Origin: UBA4465 sp002292365
GTDB taxonomy: Bacteria > Bacteroidota > Bacteroidia > Cytophagales > Cyclobacteriaceae
Length of the DNA: 64,000 nucleotides
Assembly (NCBI GenBank): GCA_943788615.1
Contig: CALSQY010000001.1
Coordinates: forward strand, 1-64,000
Direction of reading: 5' to 3'
Of this stretch, positions 8,602-18,159 are shown piece by piece (the stretch's first letter is position 1; each line of letters opens with the position of its first letter). Under the pieces are notes generated by a model. That model was not told the origin of the DNA. It saw nothing but the letters and a program-made list of their open reading frames with translations, and did not search any database. The translations under genes and the position numbers were made by a program.

Positions 8602-9480
8602 ATGACTACAAAACATCCCCCCCTGGCTTGGGCTCTTTTCGTAATTTTATCTATAATTTGGGGAAGTTCGTTTATCCTCATAAAAAAGGGACTGACGGCT
8701 CTAGGCCCTGAAGAAGTTGCGACATTGAGAATCGCATCGGCCTCATTGGTGCTTCTGCCCTTTGCGATAAATCGAATCAAGCAGATAAATAAAAAAAATA
8801 TTACCTCTCTAATATTGGTAGGCTTTATGGGCAGTTTACTGCCTGCATTATTTTTTGCACTGGCTCAAACTAAATTACCGAGTGCTTTGACAGGGATCAT
8901 GAATGCACTCACACCCTTTTTCACAATCATTATTTCGGTTTTATTCTTTAATGAAAAGCCTGATAAAAGAGTTTATTTCGGTGTCATGTTAGGATTTTTA
9001 GGTACCTTTTTCCTTATTTCCACAAGAGAAAATGGCCAACTTTCATTCAATTATTACGCCTTTTTCGTAGTGGTCGCCACGGTACTTTATGGAATCAATG
9101 CCAACCTCATTAAACATTATTTGAGCGGCTTAAAATCTCTCAGTATTACCAGTCTCTCTTTAATCATGGTGGGGCCATTAGCCGTTATTTATCTCTTACT
9201 ACTTACCCCATTTTTAGATCACATCCATGAACCAAAAGTATATGTGGCCTCAGGTTATATCGTAATTTTAGGTGTTCTTGGTACGGCCCTCGCCCTTATT
9301 TTATTTAATAAAATGGTCCAACTTACTAGTGCCGTCTTCTCTACCTCCGTCACTTATCTGATTCCAATAATTTCCGTTTTTTGGGGTTTCCTAGATAATG
9401 AGAAATTGAGCCTTTTACAACTGGCAAGTATGCTGACGATTATGCTCGGTATATTTATCTCCAACAGCAAAAAGTCATAA
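8602..9480 (+). CDS. EamA/DMT family transporter
   Basis: 292-aa inner-membrane permease with ten predicted hydrophobic helices arranged as two EamA repeats. The first begins WGSSFILIKKGL (about residues 20-31); the second half starts near 150. EamA proteins usually export metabolites or amino acids; the substrate is not predictable. The ATG is 3 nt after dusB. It is intact, unlike a second DMT gene at 43621-44490, so the two may have been partly redundant, although they belong to different DMT subgroups. Confidence 0.88.
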   Translation: MTTKHPPLAWALFVILSIIWGSSFILIKKGLTALGPEEVATLRIASASLVLLPFAINRIKQINKKNITSLILVGFMGSLLPALFFALAQTKLPSALTGIMNALTPFFTIIISVLFFNEKPDKRVYFGVMLGFLGTFFLISTRENGQLSFNYYAFFVVVATVLYGINANLIKHYLSGLKSLSITSLSLIMVGPLAVIYLLLLTPFLDHIHEPKVYVASGYIVILGVLGTALALILFNKMVQLTSAVFSTSVTYLIPIISVFWGFLDNEKLSLLQLASMLTIMLGIFISNSKKS

Positions 9481-9512
9481 AAAATCTAGCTGACCAAGTT
9501 TTAGTAAAAAGC

Positions 9513-10043
9513 TTAATTTCCAGATGGCGGATCGATTCCTAACTTTTTGAGAACCAATTCAGAGATATCATGTTGTTCACTTGCATAAAGTAATACATCA
9601 AAGCCTGGGCTTCCCGCACTCAATACCATTGAAAATCCATTTTCTTCGGCAACAGCCTGTATGGCTGTTCCTATTTTTTCAACCGCAGGCTGTAATAATT
9701 GATTCCGCTTGGACACCAATGATTGCTCAGCATCTGTTTGGAATTGTTGCAGAGACTCCTGCAAGCTGGTAAGCTCACGTTGCTTATCTGCCTTGATCAA
9801 CTCATTATAACTCGCCTCATTGGCCTGATAATCTCCTATTTTGGTTTGTAAATCTTGATACTTTGCTTTCAACTGATTTTGCAGCTGTGTTTCATACGCC
9901 CTCAAATCAGCCTCAATCTGTTTTGCCTCTGGTAATAATCCTAACAAATATTCTGCATTTGTATAGCCAATCTTCAATTCTTGTGCGTTTGTTACACTCA
10001 TTGTAAACATGGCTAGCGCACATATTAATAACTTGATTTTCAT
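9513..10043 (-). CDS. OmpH/Skp family periplasmic chaperone (second copy)
   Basis: 176-aa protein with a signal peptide (about 1-20, cleavage after TNAQ), then the OmpH pattern: LKIGYTNAEYLLGLLPEA, a long charged coiled coil (about 40-115) and a C-terminal strand region. Skp-like trimers hold unfolded outer-membrane proteins on the way to BamA. It lies 21 nt after another ompH and is the last gene of the bamA run, a common Bacteroidota arrangement. The two copies have clearly diverged in sequence and tail, so they may serve different clients. Confidence 0.88.
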   Translation of the reverse strand: MKIKLLICALAMFTMSVTNAQELKIGYTNAEYLLGLLPEAKQIEADLRAYETQLQNQLKAKYQDLQTKIGDYQANEASYNELIKADKQRELTSLQESLQQFQTDAEQSLVSKRNQLLQPAVEKIGTAIQAVAEENGFSMVLSAGSPGFDVLLYASEQHDISELVLKKLGIDPPSGN

Positions 10044-10064
10044 AATATATAAATTAAATAAATT

Positions 10065-10598
10065 TTAATTAGAGGTTGCTTCATTGCTCAGCAAACCTAA
10101 CTCTTCTAAAACAAAATCAGTATAATCGTGAATAGGATCTGTATAAATCATCACCATCTCACCTGATTTATCAAAAACAATAGCTAATCTATTGCTCTTT
10201 GCAACGCGCTCCGAGGCCTCAAAAACAAGATCTTGTACAGGTTTTATGAGCTCCTTTTTCTTTAAAAAATATAAACCTTCAGATCCAAAAATTTTTTTCT
10301 GACGTTCCTTTAATTTTTGTTTTTCGACATCTATTTCGTAGGTCCGGTCTTCTTTCATTCCTACGGTCAGTAATACCTCCTCAGCCTTATATTTCGTTTC
10401 TAAATTTTGTACGCCCTCGTACATTTCTCTAATTTCTTGCTCCCAAGCTTTAGCTAAATTATTTATTTCATTTTGTGCTTCGGCATAAGCTGGCATTTTC
10501 CCTAAAATATAACTCAGATCAATATAGCCAAATTTTTGTGCCTTCAGATTGGGCAAACATGACAAGAATAATAATGCAAATATAAGGGATCTATACAT
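10065..10598 (-). CDS. OmpH/Skp family periplasmic chaperone (first copy)
   Basis: 177-aa exported protein: signal peptide cleaved after LKAQ (about residue 20), then KFGYIDLSYILGKMPAYAEA, a highly charged coiled coil (about 40-120) and a compact C-terminal part. It is the Skp-type chaperone feeding BamA, whose gene immediately precedes it (stop and start share one base, TAATG). It is much closer in position to bamA than the second copy, so stoichiometric coupling is likely. Confidence 0.88.
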   Translation of the reverse strand: MYRSLIFALLFLSCLPNLKAQKFGYIDLSYILGKMPAYAEAQNEINNLAKAWEQEIREMYEGVQNLETKYKAEEVLLTVGMKEDRTYEIDVEKQKLKERQKKIFGSEGLYFLKKKELIKPVQDLVFEASERVAKSNRLAIVFDKSGEMVMIYTDPIHDYTDFVLEELGLLSNEATSN

Positions 10599-13270
10599 TA
10601 TCTGATTTGTTGTCCAATTGAAAAGTGAAATTGCCCACCTGAACGCTCACTGGTTCCAGGTATGGCATCAAATCCATACCCATAATCAATGCCCAAGAGC
10701 CCAAAAGCAGGCATAAAAATTCTTGCTCCAATACCCGCAGATCTGTAAAGCTTGTAAGGGTTGTAAGCCTCCGAGTTGTTCCAATTATTACCCCCCTCAA
10801 CAAAAGTCAATAGATAAATGGTAGCCGTTGGATTCAAAGAGACTGGATATCTCAATTCCAAAATGTATTTTGTAAAGGCAATACCCCCCAAAATATTGGT
10901 TTCACTGTCGAAAGGTGTCAATGATGTCGCCTGACGTGCACTTTGTTGTGGATTAGGATAACCACGCAACCCAATGACATCCGTACCTAAAATGAAATTT
11001 TGCCCCGTCAAACCATCTCCTCCCAAAACGAACCTTTCAAAAGGACCCACAGATGCTTTATCAGAATAGGATCCAATAAATCCAAAATGAACTCTTGGCG
11101 CCAAGACAAGCTTAGGCAACACAGGTAAATAATATCTAAAGTCAAAATTCCATTTATGATATTCAACCCATTTATATTTATCCTCTGGGATCGCTGTTTC
11201 ATAGTTGAGATCGTTAAATAGCGAATAAGGAGGTGTCATATTTAAACTCAATGAAATATCAGACCCTCGTTGTGGATACATGGGATTATCGGATGATCTT
11301 CTAGAAACCGTCGTATTAAACACAAAACTATTGGCATCTCCCGTAGCAAACCCTAAACTGAAACCTTGATAGTTATATAAAGAGTATTTTGAAAGGGATA
11401 CCGCATTGCTGATGACAAAAAAATCATCAGGCCAATTTACTCTTCTGCCTAAGGAAACGGAAAAACTGTTCACACTTAATGAACCAATCGTTGTATTGTC
11501 TTGAAAATTTAAATAGCGTTGAACGGAATGATTATAACTGATTCCAAAACTATTTGGCTTTTTCCCTCCCAACCAAGGTTCTTGAAAGCTTGCTGTATAA
11601 CTCTGATAGCGCTTCCCGTTGGCTTGGGCTCTCACCGACAATCGCTGACCATCTCCCATAGGAGGAAACTTTTCGAGCTTTATTGCTTCTCTGATAGAGA
11701 AATTATTAAAACTGACACCCAAAGTACCTACGAAACCATAAAAACCTCCCCAACCCCCTGATAATTCTATTTGATCACTGGGTTGCTCCACGAGCTCCCA
11801 TTCAATATCAACGGTCTCATCTACCATATTGGGTATGGGAATCGGATTCACCTTCTGAGGATCGAAATAACCCAATTGGGATAATTCTCGCTGAGTTCTA
11901 ATCAACAATTCTCTACTAAATTTTTGCCCGGGAACGGTTCGCAATTCTCGTCTCACAACATAATCTTTGGTCTTTTCATTTCCTGTTATCAATACTTTTT
12001 CGATGGTCGCTTGTCCCCCTTCAAAAACGCGCATTTCTAAGTCTATAGAGTCCCCCGAAACGCCCACCTCAACAGGATTAATATTAAAAAATAGATAACC
12101 ATCATCCATATACAAAGAGCTAACATCTACTCCAGTTGGATCATAATTTAACTTTGTCTGAATCAACTCCAAATCATAAATATCTCCTTTCTGTACGCCC
12201 AATACCTTCGATAAAGTAGCATCGTCATAAATAAAATTTCCTTCCCACTTGATCTCCCTGAAATGATACTTTCGCCCTTCAAAGATGTCAATGTCGATAT
12301 TCATATGCTTTTCATTGGTCGCATAACTAGTATCCGACATAATAGCCGCATCTCTATAGCCTTTTGAATTAAGAAAACTAATCAATGCTATTTTGTCATT
12401 CACAAATTCTTCTTTGACAAATTTTGATGACTTAAAAAAATTTAACTTTATGACATCGCTCAATTGATCTCTAAATTCCTGAGCCGTAGCGGTATCTTTA
12501 TGTGTCATAAAATAAAACAAATGCTTAGGATTTACTAGTTTGATAACATTGACCAAAAGTGAAGAAGGAAGGCTAAACCTCGTTGTTTCTCCTGTCTTCT
12601 TAAACTTACTCCTCAACTTAGTATCACTGAATTGCTCGTTACCGTGGAAGTTGATATCATAAATTTTAACTTTCCTCCCCTTGTCGACCTTAATCATCAA
12701 AACGGCACTGTTTCTAATTACAGTGTCAATCCTTTGGCTGAGGGTTACCCCTGCATTAAAAAACCCTTTTGCTTCATAAAATTTTCGAACAGCTAATTCT
12801 GTGTTCTTAATTACTACATCAGTAATGATTTTGCCCTTAGTGAGCTCAAGGTCGTCCTCTAATTCTGTTTGATAACCCTTACTTACCCCCTTAAACTCAT
12901 ATTTCATCAATCTAGGCCTTTCTGAAAGCTCAATGACTAACCATACTTGATTCCCTTCTATTTTAGATGCAAAAATAGCTATGTTGCCAATGATACCCTG
13001 CTTCCAAAGTTTCTTTATCGCCAAACTAATTTCATCTCCAGGAATCTTGATTTTATCTCCCACTTTTAATCCTGAAAGAGAGGTCAGTGCATTGTTGTCA
13101 AGAAACTGAAGTCCTCTTATTTCAATGTCTGCGATCTCTAGTTCACGAGGACTCGCATAGTTTATCTCAATGGCTTCGTTTGTTTTTTTGCGATTTTGTC
13201 CAAAAATTAATTGTGCATAGCTCGTCACCGACAGCAGATACAACAGAATAAAAATCTTAATTAACTTCAT
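10598..13270 (-). CDS. bamA: Outer membrane protein assembly factor BamA
   Basis: 890-aa Omp85 protein that folds and inserts beta-barrel proteins into the outer membrane. A signal peptide (cleaved after SYAQ, about residue 19) is followed by several POTRA domains (about 45-480, repeated beta-alpha-alpha-beta-beta units such as ADIEIRGLQFLDNNAL and IEKVLITGNEKTKDYVVRREL). The C-terminal barrel (about 500-890) contains the Omp85 region FVLGGDGLTG...GLRGYP. It ends GQFHFSIGQQIR, with the aromatic strand near but not at the very end. It overlaps uppS by 4 nt (ATGA). Confidence 0.93.
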   Translation of the reverse strand: MKLIKIFILLYLLSVTSYAQLIFGQNRKKTNEAIEINYASPRELEIADIEIRGLQFLDNNALTSLSGLKVGDKIKIPGDEISLAIKKLWKQGIIGNIAIFASKIEGNQVWLVIELSERPRLMKYEFKGVSKGYQTELEDDLELTKGKIITDVVIKNTELAVRKFYEAKGFFNAGVTLSQRIDTVIRNSAVLMIKVDKGRKVKIYDINFHGNEQFSDTKLRSKFKKTGETTRFSLPSSLLVNVIKLVNPKHLFYFMTHKDTATAQEFRDQLSDVIKLNFFKSSKFVKEEFVNDKIALISFLNSKGYRDAAIMSDTSYATNEKHMNIDIDIFEGRKYHFREIKWEGNFIYDDATLSKVLGVQKGDIYDLELIQTKLNYDPTGVDVSSLYMDDGYLFFNINPVEVGVSGDSIDLEMRVFEGGQATIEKVLITGNEKTKDYVVRRELRTVPGQKFSRELLIRTQRELSQLGYFDPQKVNPIPIPNMVDETVDIEWELVEQPSDQIELSGGWGGFYGFVGTLGVSFNNFSIREAIKLEKFPPMGDGQRLSVRAQANGKRYQSYTASFQEPWLGGKKPNSFGISYNHSVQRYLNFQDNTTIGSLSVNSFSVSLGRRVNWPDDFFVISNAVSLSKYSLYNYQGFSLGFATGDANSFVFNTTVSRRSSDNPMYPQRGSDISLSLNMTPPYSLFNDLNYETAIPEDKYKWVEYHKWNFDFRYYLPVLPKLVLAPRVHFGFIGSYSDKASVGPFERFVLGGDGLTGQNFILGTDVIGLRGYPNPQQSARQATSLTPFDSETNILGGIAFTKYILELRYPVSLNPTATIYLLTFVEGGNNWNNSEAYNPYKLYRSAGIGARIFMPAFGLLGIDYGYGFDAIPGTSERSGGQFHFSIGQQIR

Positions 13271-14007
13271 TGAAAATCTAATTGTTCGCTAGTTTGACCG
13301 AATCGGCGTTCACGATCGTTAAAAGAATCTATCGCTAGATTTAAATGCTTTTTCCTGAAATCTGGCCAAAGTACCTCGGTAAAAAAAAACTCCGAATAAG
13401 CCAATTGCCATAATAAAAAGTTACTAATCCTCATTTCCCCACTGGTTCTAATCAGTAATTCAGGATCAGGGATACTCTTCGTTGACAAGTATTCAGACAC
13501 CAAGTCCTCATCTATTATTTCGGGTTTGATGATCCCTTTAATTACCTCACCACAGATGACCTTAAAAGCCTGGGTTAAATCCCATTTCCCACTGTAATTC
13601 AAAGCCAATATCAAATTCAACCCCTTATTTAATTTCGTTTCATCAATCGCTAAAGATAAGTTTTTATACACACCAGTCGCAAGCCCTTGTAAATCCCCTA
13701 TCGCTGTCAAGCGAACCCTATTTTTCATCAATGTAGGTAATTCAACATTAATTGTCTTGACCAACAAAGTCATCAATCCATCAACTTCCTTTTGAGGTCG
13801 TGACCAATTTTCTGTAGAAAAGGCATAAAGCGTCAAATGATCAACTCCTAACTCCGTGCAACCCTCGGTAATATCACGAACTGCCTGGACCCCGCTCCGA
13901 TGACCAAAAATACGCTTGGCCCCCTGTTTTTTGGCCCAACGTCCATTACCATCCATAATTACGGCAATATGTTTGGGGATTTTACGTCCGTCTCGTTTCG
14001 AAATCAT
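13267..14007 (-). CDS. uppS: Isoprenyl transferase (undecaprenyl diphosphate synthase)
   Basis: 246-aa cis-prenyltransferase that extends farnesyl diphosphate with isopentenyl units to the C55 lipid carrier of cell-wall synthesis. Motif IAVIMDGNGRWA at 14-25 holds catalytic Asp19; TLYAFSTENWSRP lies near 79-91. Late in the protein, PDPELLIRTSGEMRISNFLLW provides the Arg pair and Ser that bind the second substrate. The length is normal. It is coupled to bamA by a 4-nt overlap, linking wall precursor supply and outer-membrane assembly. Confidence 0.94.
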   Translation of the reverse strand: MISKRDGRKIPKHIAVIMDGNGRWAKKQGAKRIFGHRSGVQAVRDITEGCTELGVDHLTLYAFSTENWSRPQKEVDGLMTLLVKTINVELPTLMKNRVRLTAIGDLQGLATGVYKNLSLAIDETKLNKGLNLILALNYSGKWDLTQAFKVICGEVIKGIIKPEIIDEDLVSEYLSTKSIPDPELLIRTSGEMRISNFLLWQLAYSEFFFTEVLWPDFRKKHLNLAIDSFNDRERRFGQTSEQLDFQ

Positions 14008-14094
14008 TTTAAAAGAACCCTTTTTAAAAAGCGTACAAAAATGCCACTTTTTTCAAGAACATAATAATGGATCGTAAGTATTTAACTTTTTTTA

Positions 14095-14787
14095 TTAATT
14101 TTTCCTCCATTCATTGGGATCATAAGGAAAAGGACAGGGTATTTTATAAATGATAACACTCAGCGAAATACCTACAAAGCTGTACCAATCCATATCATTT
14201 GGATTTCCAAACTGAAAATCCTTTTGTGACAAATCTCCCTTTGAGATCCCATCAATTTCGTCAAAAGAGAGCCCTCGAACTCCCATTTCAAATCCCGCCA
14301 TAAAACGCCTTCTTATCAAATGCTTAAATCCAATACCAACAGGAATTGTTAGTTGAGTGGTACTTAAATCTTCTGCCGAAGTAGACGAGGAGAAAATGGT
14401 GAGAAACCCCAAACCAAAATAGGCATAGGGACTCCATCTGACCGCAGAATATTTTTTCTTGTAATTCAAAAAATCATATTCGAGTACAGAGGAAAAATCA
14501 GCTATTTTATGATTAAAAGAGGCCGATCTGATGGCTGCAGCGGGATCCAATGGGTTTTGATCTGATCCTCTTAGCCCTCCAAAACCTAGCGCTGTTTTGA
14601 GTGAGACATGAGTCGAAAAATTCATTCTATTAAAAAAAGTGCTCCCAAACTGAATCGTAGAAAAGTTGTATCCCCGGGTCATATCACCGCTGTAATTAAA
14701 AATCCCCATTCCAGTTCCAAATTCCAAAAACTGGGCTTGCACCAAACTTGCATTCAATATAAAAACAATGATGATCCCTTTTTTCAA
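14095..14787 (-). CDS. DUF6089-family outer-membrane beta-barrel protein
   Basis: 230-aa exported protein. A signal peptide (about 1-18, cleavage after VQAQ) is followed by FLEFGTGMGIFNYSGDM and then repeated amphipathic strands, suggesting a small OmpA-like barrel. The position between nadK and uppS-bamA is typical of the DUF6089 family in Bacteroidota; function is unknown. There is no ATG: the only plausible start is TTG at 14787, just after an in-frame stop. Gaps of 66 and 87 nt flank the gene, so it could have its own signals, but I see no convincing promoter. Confidence 0.75.
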   Translation of the reverse strand: MKKGIIIVFILNASLVQAQFLEFGTGMGIFNYSGDMTRGYNFSTIQFGSTFFNRMNFSTHVSLKTALGFGGLRGSDQNPLDPAAAIRSASFNHKIADFSSVLEYDFLNYKKKYSAVRWSPYAYFGLGFLTIFSSSTSAEDLSTTQLTIPVGIGFKHLIRRRFMAGFEMGVRGLSFDEIDGISKGDLSQKDFQFGNPNDMDWYSFVGISLSVIIYKIPCPFPYDPNEWRKN

Positions 14788-14853
14788 AACTTATTAGTTA
14801 CTTTATTGCCCATGATTTTAATCTAATATCAATAAAAACGGGCCAAACACAAG

Positions 14854-15729
14854 TTAATTGCGTTTATCTAACCCCCAAGATAATTTGTTTCTCAAAGTTT
14901 CTACAAAACTCACACCCTCGACTTTAATTAAACACGCTTGAAAAGGAGCTTTTTGAACTTTCATTTGATTAGAATCATTGACGGTCTGTGATCTTGAATC
15001 TAGTGATATTAAGAAATTATTCGTCCTGCTTTCTACCTCAAAGGTAAACTCACAGGTATCGGGAACGATTAAGGGTCTTATATTTAAATTATGTGGACTC
15101 ACCGGTGTAATGATAAAATTCTCATTCTCCGGCAACAATATAGGACCTCCACAGCTCAAAGAATAACCCGTTGAACCCGTAGGAGTCGAAACCATAAGGC
15201 CGTCTGCCCAATAGCTATTCAAGAAATCTCCATTTAAATAGCTCTTAATGACAATCATAGCCGAAGAATCTTTCCTCAAAATAGAAAATTCATTCAAGGC
15301 ATAACTAAATCCATTAAATATCTTTTGGTTACTACTAAGGGAGATCAATGACCTCTTTTCGATCTCATAATGGCCTGTTAATAATTTATCAATGGCCACT
15401 GTAATTTGATCTTTTGCAATGGAAGCCAAAAAACCTAGCCTCCCGGTATTGATCCCTAAAATAGGTATTTCTAGAGGCCCAACATGGGTCAATGTTTCCA
15501 AAAACGTACCATCTCCTCCAACGCTAACAAAGGCCTTGAATTTTTTTTTGTCTTGATAAAGGCCATAGACAGCTAGTGAAAATTCAGACAACATCTCTTC
15601 ATTAAGCTTCAAAAAATCTGATGACACGGATAATTGAACCCCTCTCGAAACCAGCTGCCGCAATAAGGTCTGGACTTCGATAACAGAAGATGCCTTTATT
15701 TTTCTACCATGGATGGCGATACTTTTCAC
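14854..15729 (-). CDS. nadK: NAD kinase
   Basis: 291-aa cytosolic enzyme making NADP from NAD and ATP. The conserved blocks are VGGDGTFLE (GGDGTF at 71-76), GINTGRLGFLA (about 92-102) and STPTGSTGYSLSCGGPI (about 183-199, the NAD-binding part). The start is GTG at 15729; the first ATG is 45 codons later, beyond the first conserved strand. It begins 3 nt after the CBS gene, so the two are co-translated, as in many Bacteroidota where the same pair lies by pdxJ. Confidence 0.94.
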   Translation of the reverse strand: MKSIAIHGRKIKASSVIEVQTLLRQLVSRGVQLSVSSDFLKLNEEMLSEFSLAVYGLYQDKKKFKAFVSVGGDGTFLETLTHVGPLEIPILGINTGRLGFLASIAKDQITVAIDKLLTGHYEIEKRSLISLSSNQKIFNGFSYALNEFSILRKDSSAMIVIKSYLNGDFLNSYWADGLMVSTPTGSTGYSLSCGGPILLPENENFIITPVSPHNLNIRPLIVPDTCEFTFEVESRTNNFLISLDSRSQTVNDSNQMKVQKAPFQACLIKVEGVSFVETLRNKLSWGLDKRN

Positions 15730-15732
15730 AAA

Positions 15733-16392
15733 TCAAATTTTTAAATAGTTCATCAGGCTATCGTATCGCTCTTGGGTATTTTCATTATTCATACGCGCAC
15801 TAAAATGTCGCTCAATTTGATAACCGCTGAACTCCAAAATTGAAATCAAATGTGAAATGTCTTCTTTGTTAAGCTTAAGGGTAAGCCATATTTTACTGTT
15901 ATCATTTGGGTCCATCGACAGCTGACTGTTGATGATTTTAGCATCGCTATTTTCAATGATTCTACCGATTTCCGATAGAGAATAATCTCTATAGTTGAGG
16001 GCTAAAACGATAATCCCTCCAGGCGTCCGCAGAGCTGACCCCTTGACATACACTTCAAAAGCTGAAGCGGTGGGTACCACTCCCAAATAGAAGCCTTGAT
16101 GATCTTTTATGGCAATTAAGGGCAGGTCAAATTCTAGAGCACATTTTATCAAATCATAATAATGACTGCCCTGGTCGATTTCCCCATTTTCTCCCGGCAA
16201 CCTAAAATTATTGATCTGCTCACCATTGTGATTTTTAATCATTTCCTCAGCTAAAAAGCCAGCATAATAGCCATCCTTCACCACAGGTAATCGGGCGCAT
16301 TCAAATTCTTCCATCAAATCCAAAGCCTTTGAGACCTTGTCTTCACTTTTTAAGAGAGGAATGCCAAAATCAATTAAATCCTTTGCGATCAT
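15733..16392 (-). CDS. CBS-domain protein
   Basis: 219-aa protein with two CBS motifs (about 1-130: DFGIPLLKSEDKVSKALDLM, CARLPVVKDGYYAGFLAEE, LPLIAIKDHQGFYLGVV) and a C-terminal region that resembles a small ACT-like regulatory domain (about 140-215, GGIIVLALNYRDYSLSEIG). CBS pairs sense adenosine nucleotides. Its tight coupling to nadK (3-nt gap) suggests that it senses or tunes nucleotide cofactor state, but this is inference. It follows the hydrolase gene by 4 nt. Confidence 0.82.
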   Translation of the reverse strand: MIAKDLIDFGIPLLKSEDKVSKALDLMEEFECARLPVVKDGYYAGFLAEEMIKNHNGEQINNFRLPGENGEIDQGSHYYDLIKCALEFDLPLIAIKDHQGFYLGVVPTASAFEVYVKGSALRTPGGIIVLALNYRDYSLSEIGRIIENSDAKIINSQLSMDPNDNSKIWLTLKLNKEDISHLISILEFSGYQIERHFSARMNNENTQERYDSLMNYLKI

Positions 16393-16396
16393 GCTC

Positions 16397-17143
16397 TTAT
16401 GCCTTTTTTAAAAACGCTTCTACTATTAGGTTAAATTTCTTGGGCTGCTCCATCATGGGGGCATGGCAGCATTCATCAATAAATCGCAAAGTAGCATTGG
16501 GAATCAGCCTATCAAACTCATGGGCGACATAAGGCGGGGTAATGGTATCGTTTAACCCCCATACCAGTAGGGTAGGAGCGGCCACTGAATGGAGTTCTTT
16601 AGACATATTATTCCGTTGTGCCGATTTTGCTATGGCCACAATACTTAAACAGTTCTGGATACTTTTCATGGTATCAAAAACATGATCTACTAATACTTTG
16701 GTAGCTGTTTTAGGATCGTAAAAAGTATACTCCGTCCGTTCCTTTATGTATTCATAATTTCCCCTTTTTGGGTAGGATCCTCCCATAGAATTTTCAAACA
16801 AGCCGGAACTACCCGTTAAAATTAACCGTTTTACTTTTTCTTTGCGTCGCAACGCATAGATGAGCCCAATGTGCCCGCCTAGCGAATTCCCCATTAGATT
16901 AATCTGATCTAGTGCTAAAAAATCAACAAAGGATTCTAAAAAATCAGTAAGCGTTTCTAGTCCTAATTTTCTAACGGGAATAGAATAAATAGGCAATGCC
17001 GGAATAATCACCCGATATTGCCTTGAAAAATATTCCACTACCGCATCCCAATTACTCAATTTCCCGATGAGTCCATGAAGCAAGATAAGTGGCTCTCCTT
17101 CCCCTTTATCTAAAAACTTAAACCCGTTTTGATCTTTTAACAT
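16397..17143 (-). CDS. Alpha/beta hydrolase
   Basis: 248-aa alpha/beta-hydrolase fold enzyme. The oxyanion-region motif is LLHGLIG (21-27), the nucleophile elbow GNSLGGH is at 85-91 (Ser87), the acid is Asp199 in WGLNDTITP and the catalytic His227 is in ECCHAPMMEQP. The full triad is intact. Substrate unknown; the sequence looks like the general esterase/MhpC-like group. It lies between cvpA (35-nt gap) and the CBS gene. Confidence 0.85.
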   Translation of the reverse strand: MLKDQNGFKFLDKGEGEPLILLHGLIGKLSNWDAVVEYFSRQYRVIIPALPIYSIPVRKLGLETLTDFLESFVDFLALDQINLMGNSLGGHIGLIYALRRKEKVKRLILTGSSGLFENSMGGSYPKRGNYEYIKERTEYTFYDPKTATKVLVDHVFDTMKSIQNCLSIVAIAKSAQRNNMSKELHSVAAPTLLVWGLNDTITPPYVAHEFDRLIPNATLRFIDECCHAPMMEQPKKFNLIVEAFLKKA

Positions 17144-17178
17144 AATAAATCGATCATTCTGTAATGACTAGATAATTT

Positions 17179-17700
17179 TTAATTGTTCTTGAATAGGTCA
17201 AACACATCGAATATCCCCTTGAAATATGGAATAAAAGATCCGATAGCCTCGAAACCCTTAGGCGCAAAAGGAATAATATAACTCAAAATTATTGAATTAT
17301 CTACATAATCATTTGAAAAATCAATGCCAAGCGAATCAATAACCCAAAATAAAATGCTCAAAACAAATACAATTTTAAAAATATTTAATGCTGCTCCTAA
17401 AATATTATCTAAAATTCCTAATGGCGTAAAATCTAAAATTGCTTTCAACACTTTTGATAACAAATGAATCCCCAGAATTAAAAGGGCTAAAATGGCAATA
17501 AAAATAGCAATCGCTATCCATTCAAAATAAGCACTATCCGAAAAAAATTTCACGCTGATTGGTGCCGTAAATTTAATCGCCATAAAAAGACCTAAAAAAA
17601 ATGCCAGTAAAGAAAAAAGAGCAACCAATAAGCCTTTTTGATAGCCTTTATAGGCTGAAAATGTCAATATAAAAATCAAAAAAATATCAAGATAGTTCAT
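17179..17700 (-). CDS. CvpA family membrane protein
   Basis: 173-aa protein with four hydrophobic segments and the CvpA-family pattern: N-terminal YLDIFLIFILTFSAYKGYQKG (about 3-23, with the Gly-Tyr-x-x-Gly turn), then IAIFIAILALLILGIHLLSKVLKA and LDNILGAALNIFKIVFVL (the conserved Gly-x-x-x-Gly around residue 102). CvpA was named for colicin V production and affects envelope stability; its molecular role is unsettled. It overlaps yqeY by 4 nt (ATGA). Confidence 0.82.
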   Translation of the reverse strand: MNYLDIFLIFILTFSAYKGYQKGLLVALFSLLAFFLGLFMAIKFTAPISVKFFSDSAYFEWIAIAIFIAILALLILGIHLLSKVLKAILDFTPLGILDNILGAALNIFKIVFVLSILFWVIDSLGIDFSNDYVDNSIILSYIIPFAPKGFEAIGSFIPYFKGIFDVFDLFKNN

Positions 17701-18149
17701 TCCATCAAAAAAGCCTTGACCACGGATGAAAGTGCCTTTCCATCTACTTTTCCCGAAAGCTCTTGACTGGCTATTCCCATGACTTTACCCATTTCTTTGG
17801 GCGAAGTAGCTCCTGTTTTTTTTATAATTTCTCTTACTGCTGTCTCTAGTTCTTCTGAGTTGAGCTGCTGGGGAAGAAATGCCTCAATAACCACAAGCTC
17901 ATCCCGCTCAATATCTGCTAAATCTTTTCTCCCTTGTTCTTTATAAACCGTCATTGAATCCCTTCTTTGTTTGGCCGCCCTAGATAAAATCTTGATTTCA
18001 GCTTCTTCACTTAAGGCTGTGGCAGCCCCTTTTTCAGTTTCTGCAATTAAAATCATGGCCTTTATGGCTCTCAGGGCTCTCAAGCGGTCTTTATTTTTTT
18101 GGAGCATGGCCATTTTAATTTCCTGCTCTATTTTTAATTTTAAGCTCAT
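17697..18149 (-). CDS. GatB/YqeY domain-containing protein
   Basis: 150-aa helical protein of the YqeY family, equivalent to the tRNA-binding tail domain of GatB. Recognisable parts are LRALRAIKAMILIAETEKG (about 23-41), EAEIKILSRAAKQRRDSM (about 48-65), EQGRKDLADIERDELVVIEAFLP, and TSPKEMGKVMGIASQEL near the C-terminus. Stand-alone YqeY has no firmly established role. It heads the minus-strand cluster and is divergent from pdxJ with a 42-nt gap. Confidence 0.9.
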   Translation of the reverse strand: MSLKLKIEQEIKMAMLQKNKDRLRALRAIKAMILIAETEKGAATALSEEAEIKILSRAAKQRRDSMTVYKEQGRKDLADIERDELVVIEAFLPQQLNSEELETAVREIIKKTGATSPKEMGKVMGIASQELSGKVDGKALSSVVKAFLME

Positions 18150-18159
18150 CGATAAAAAC

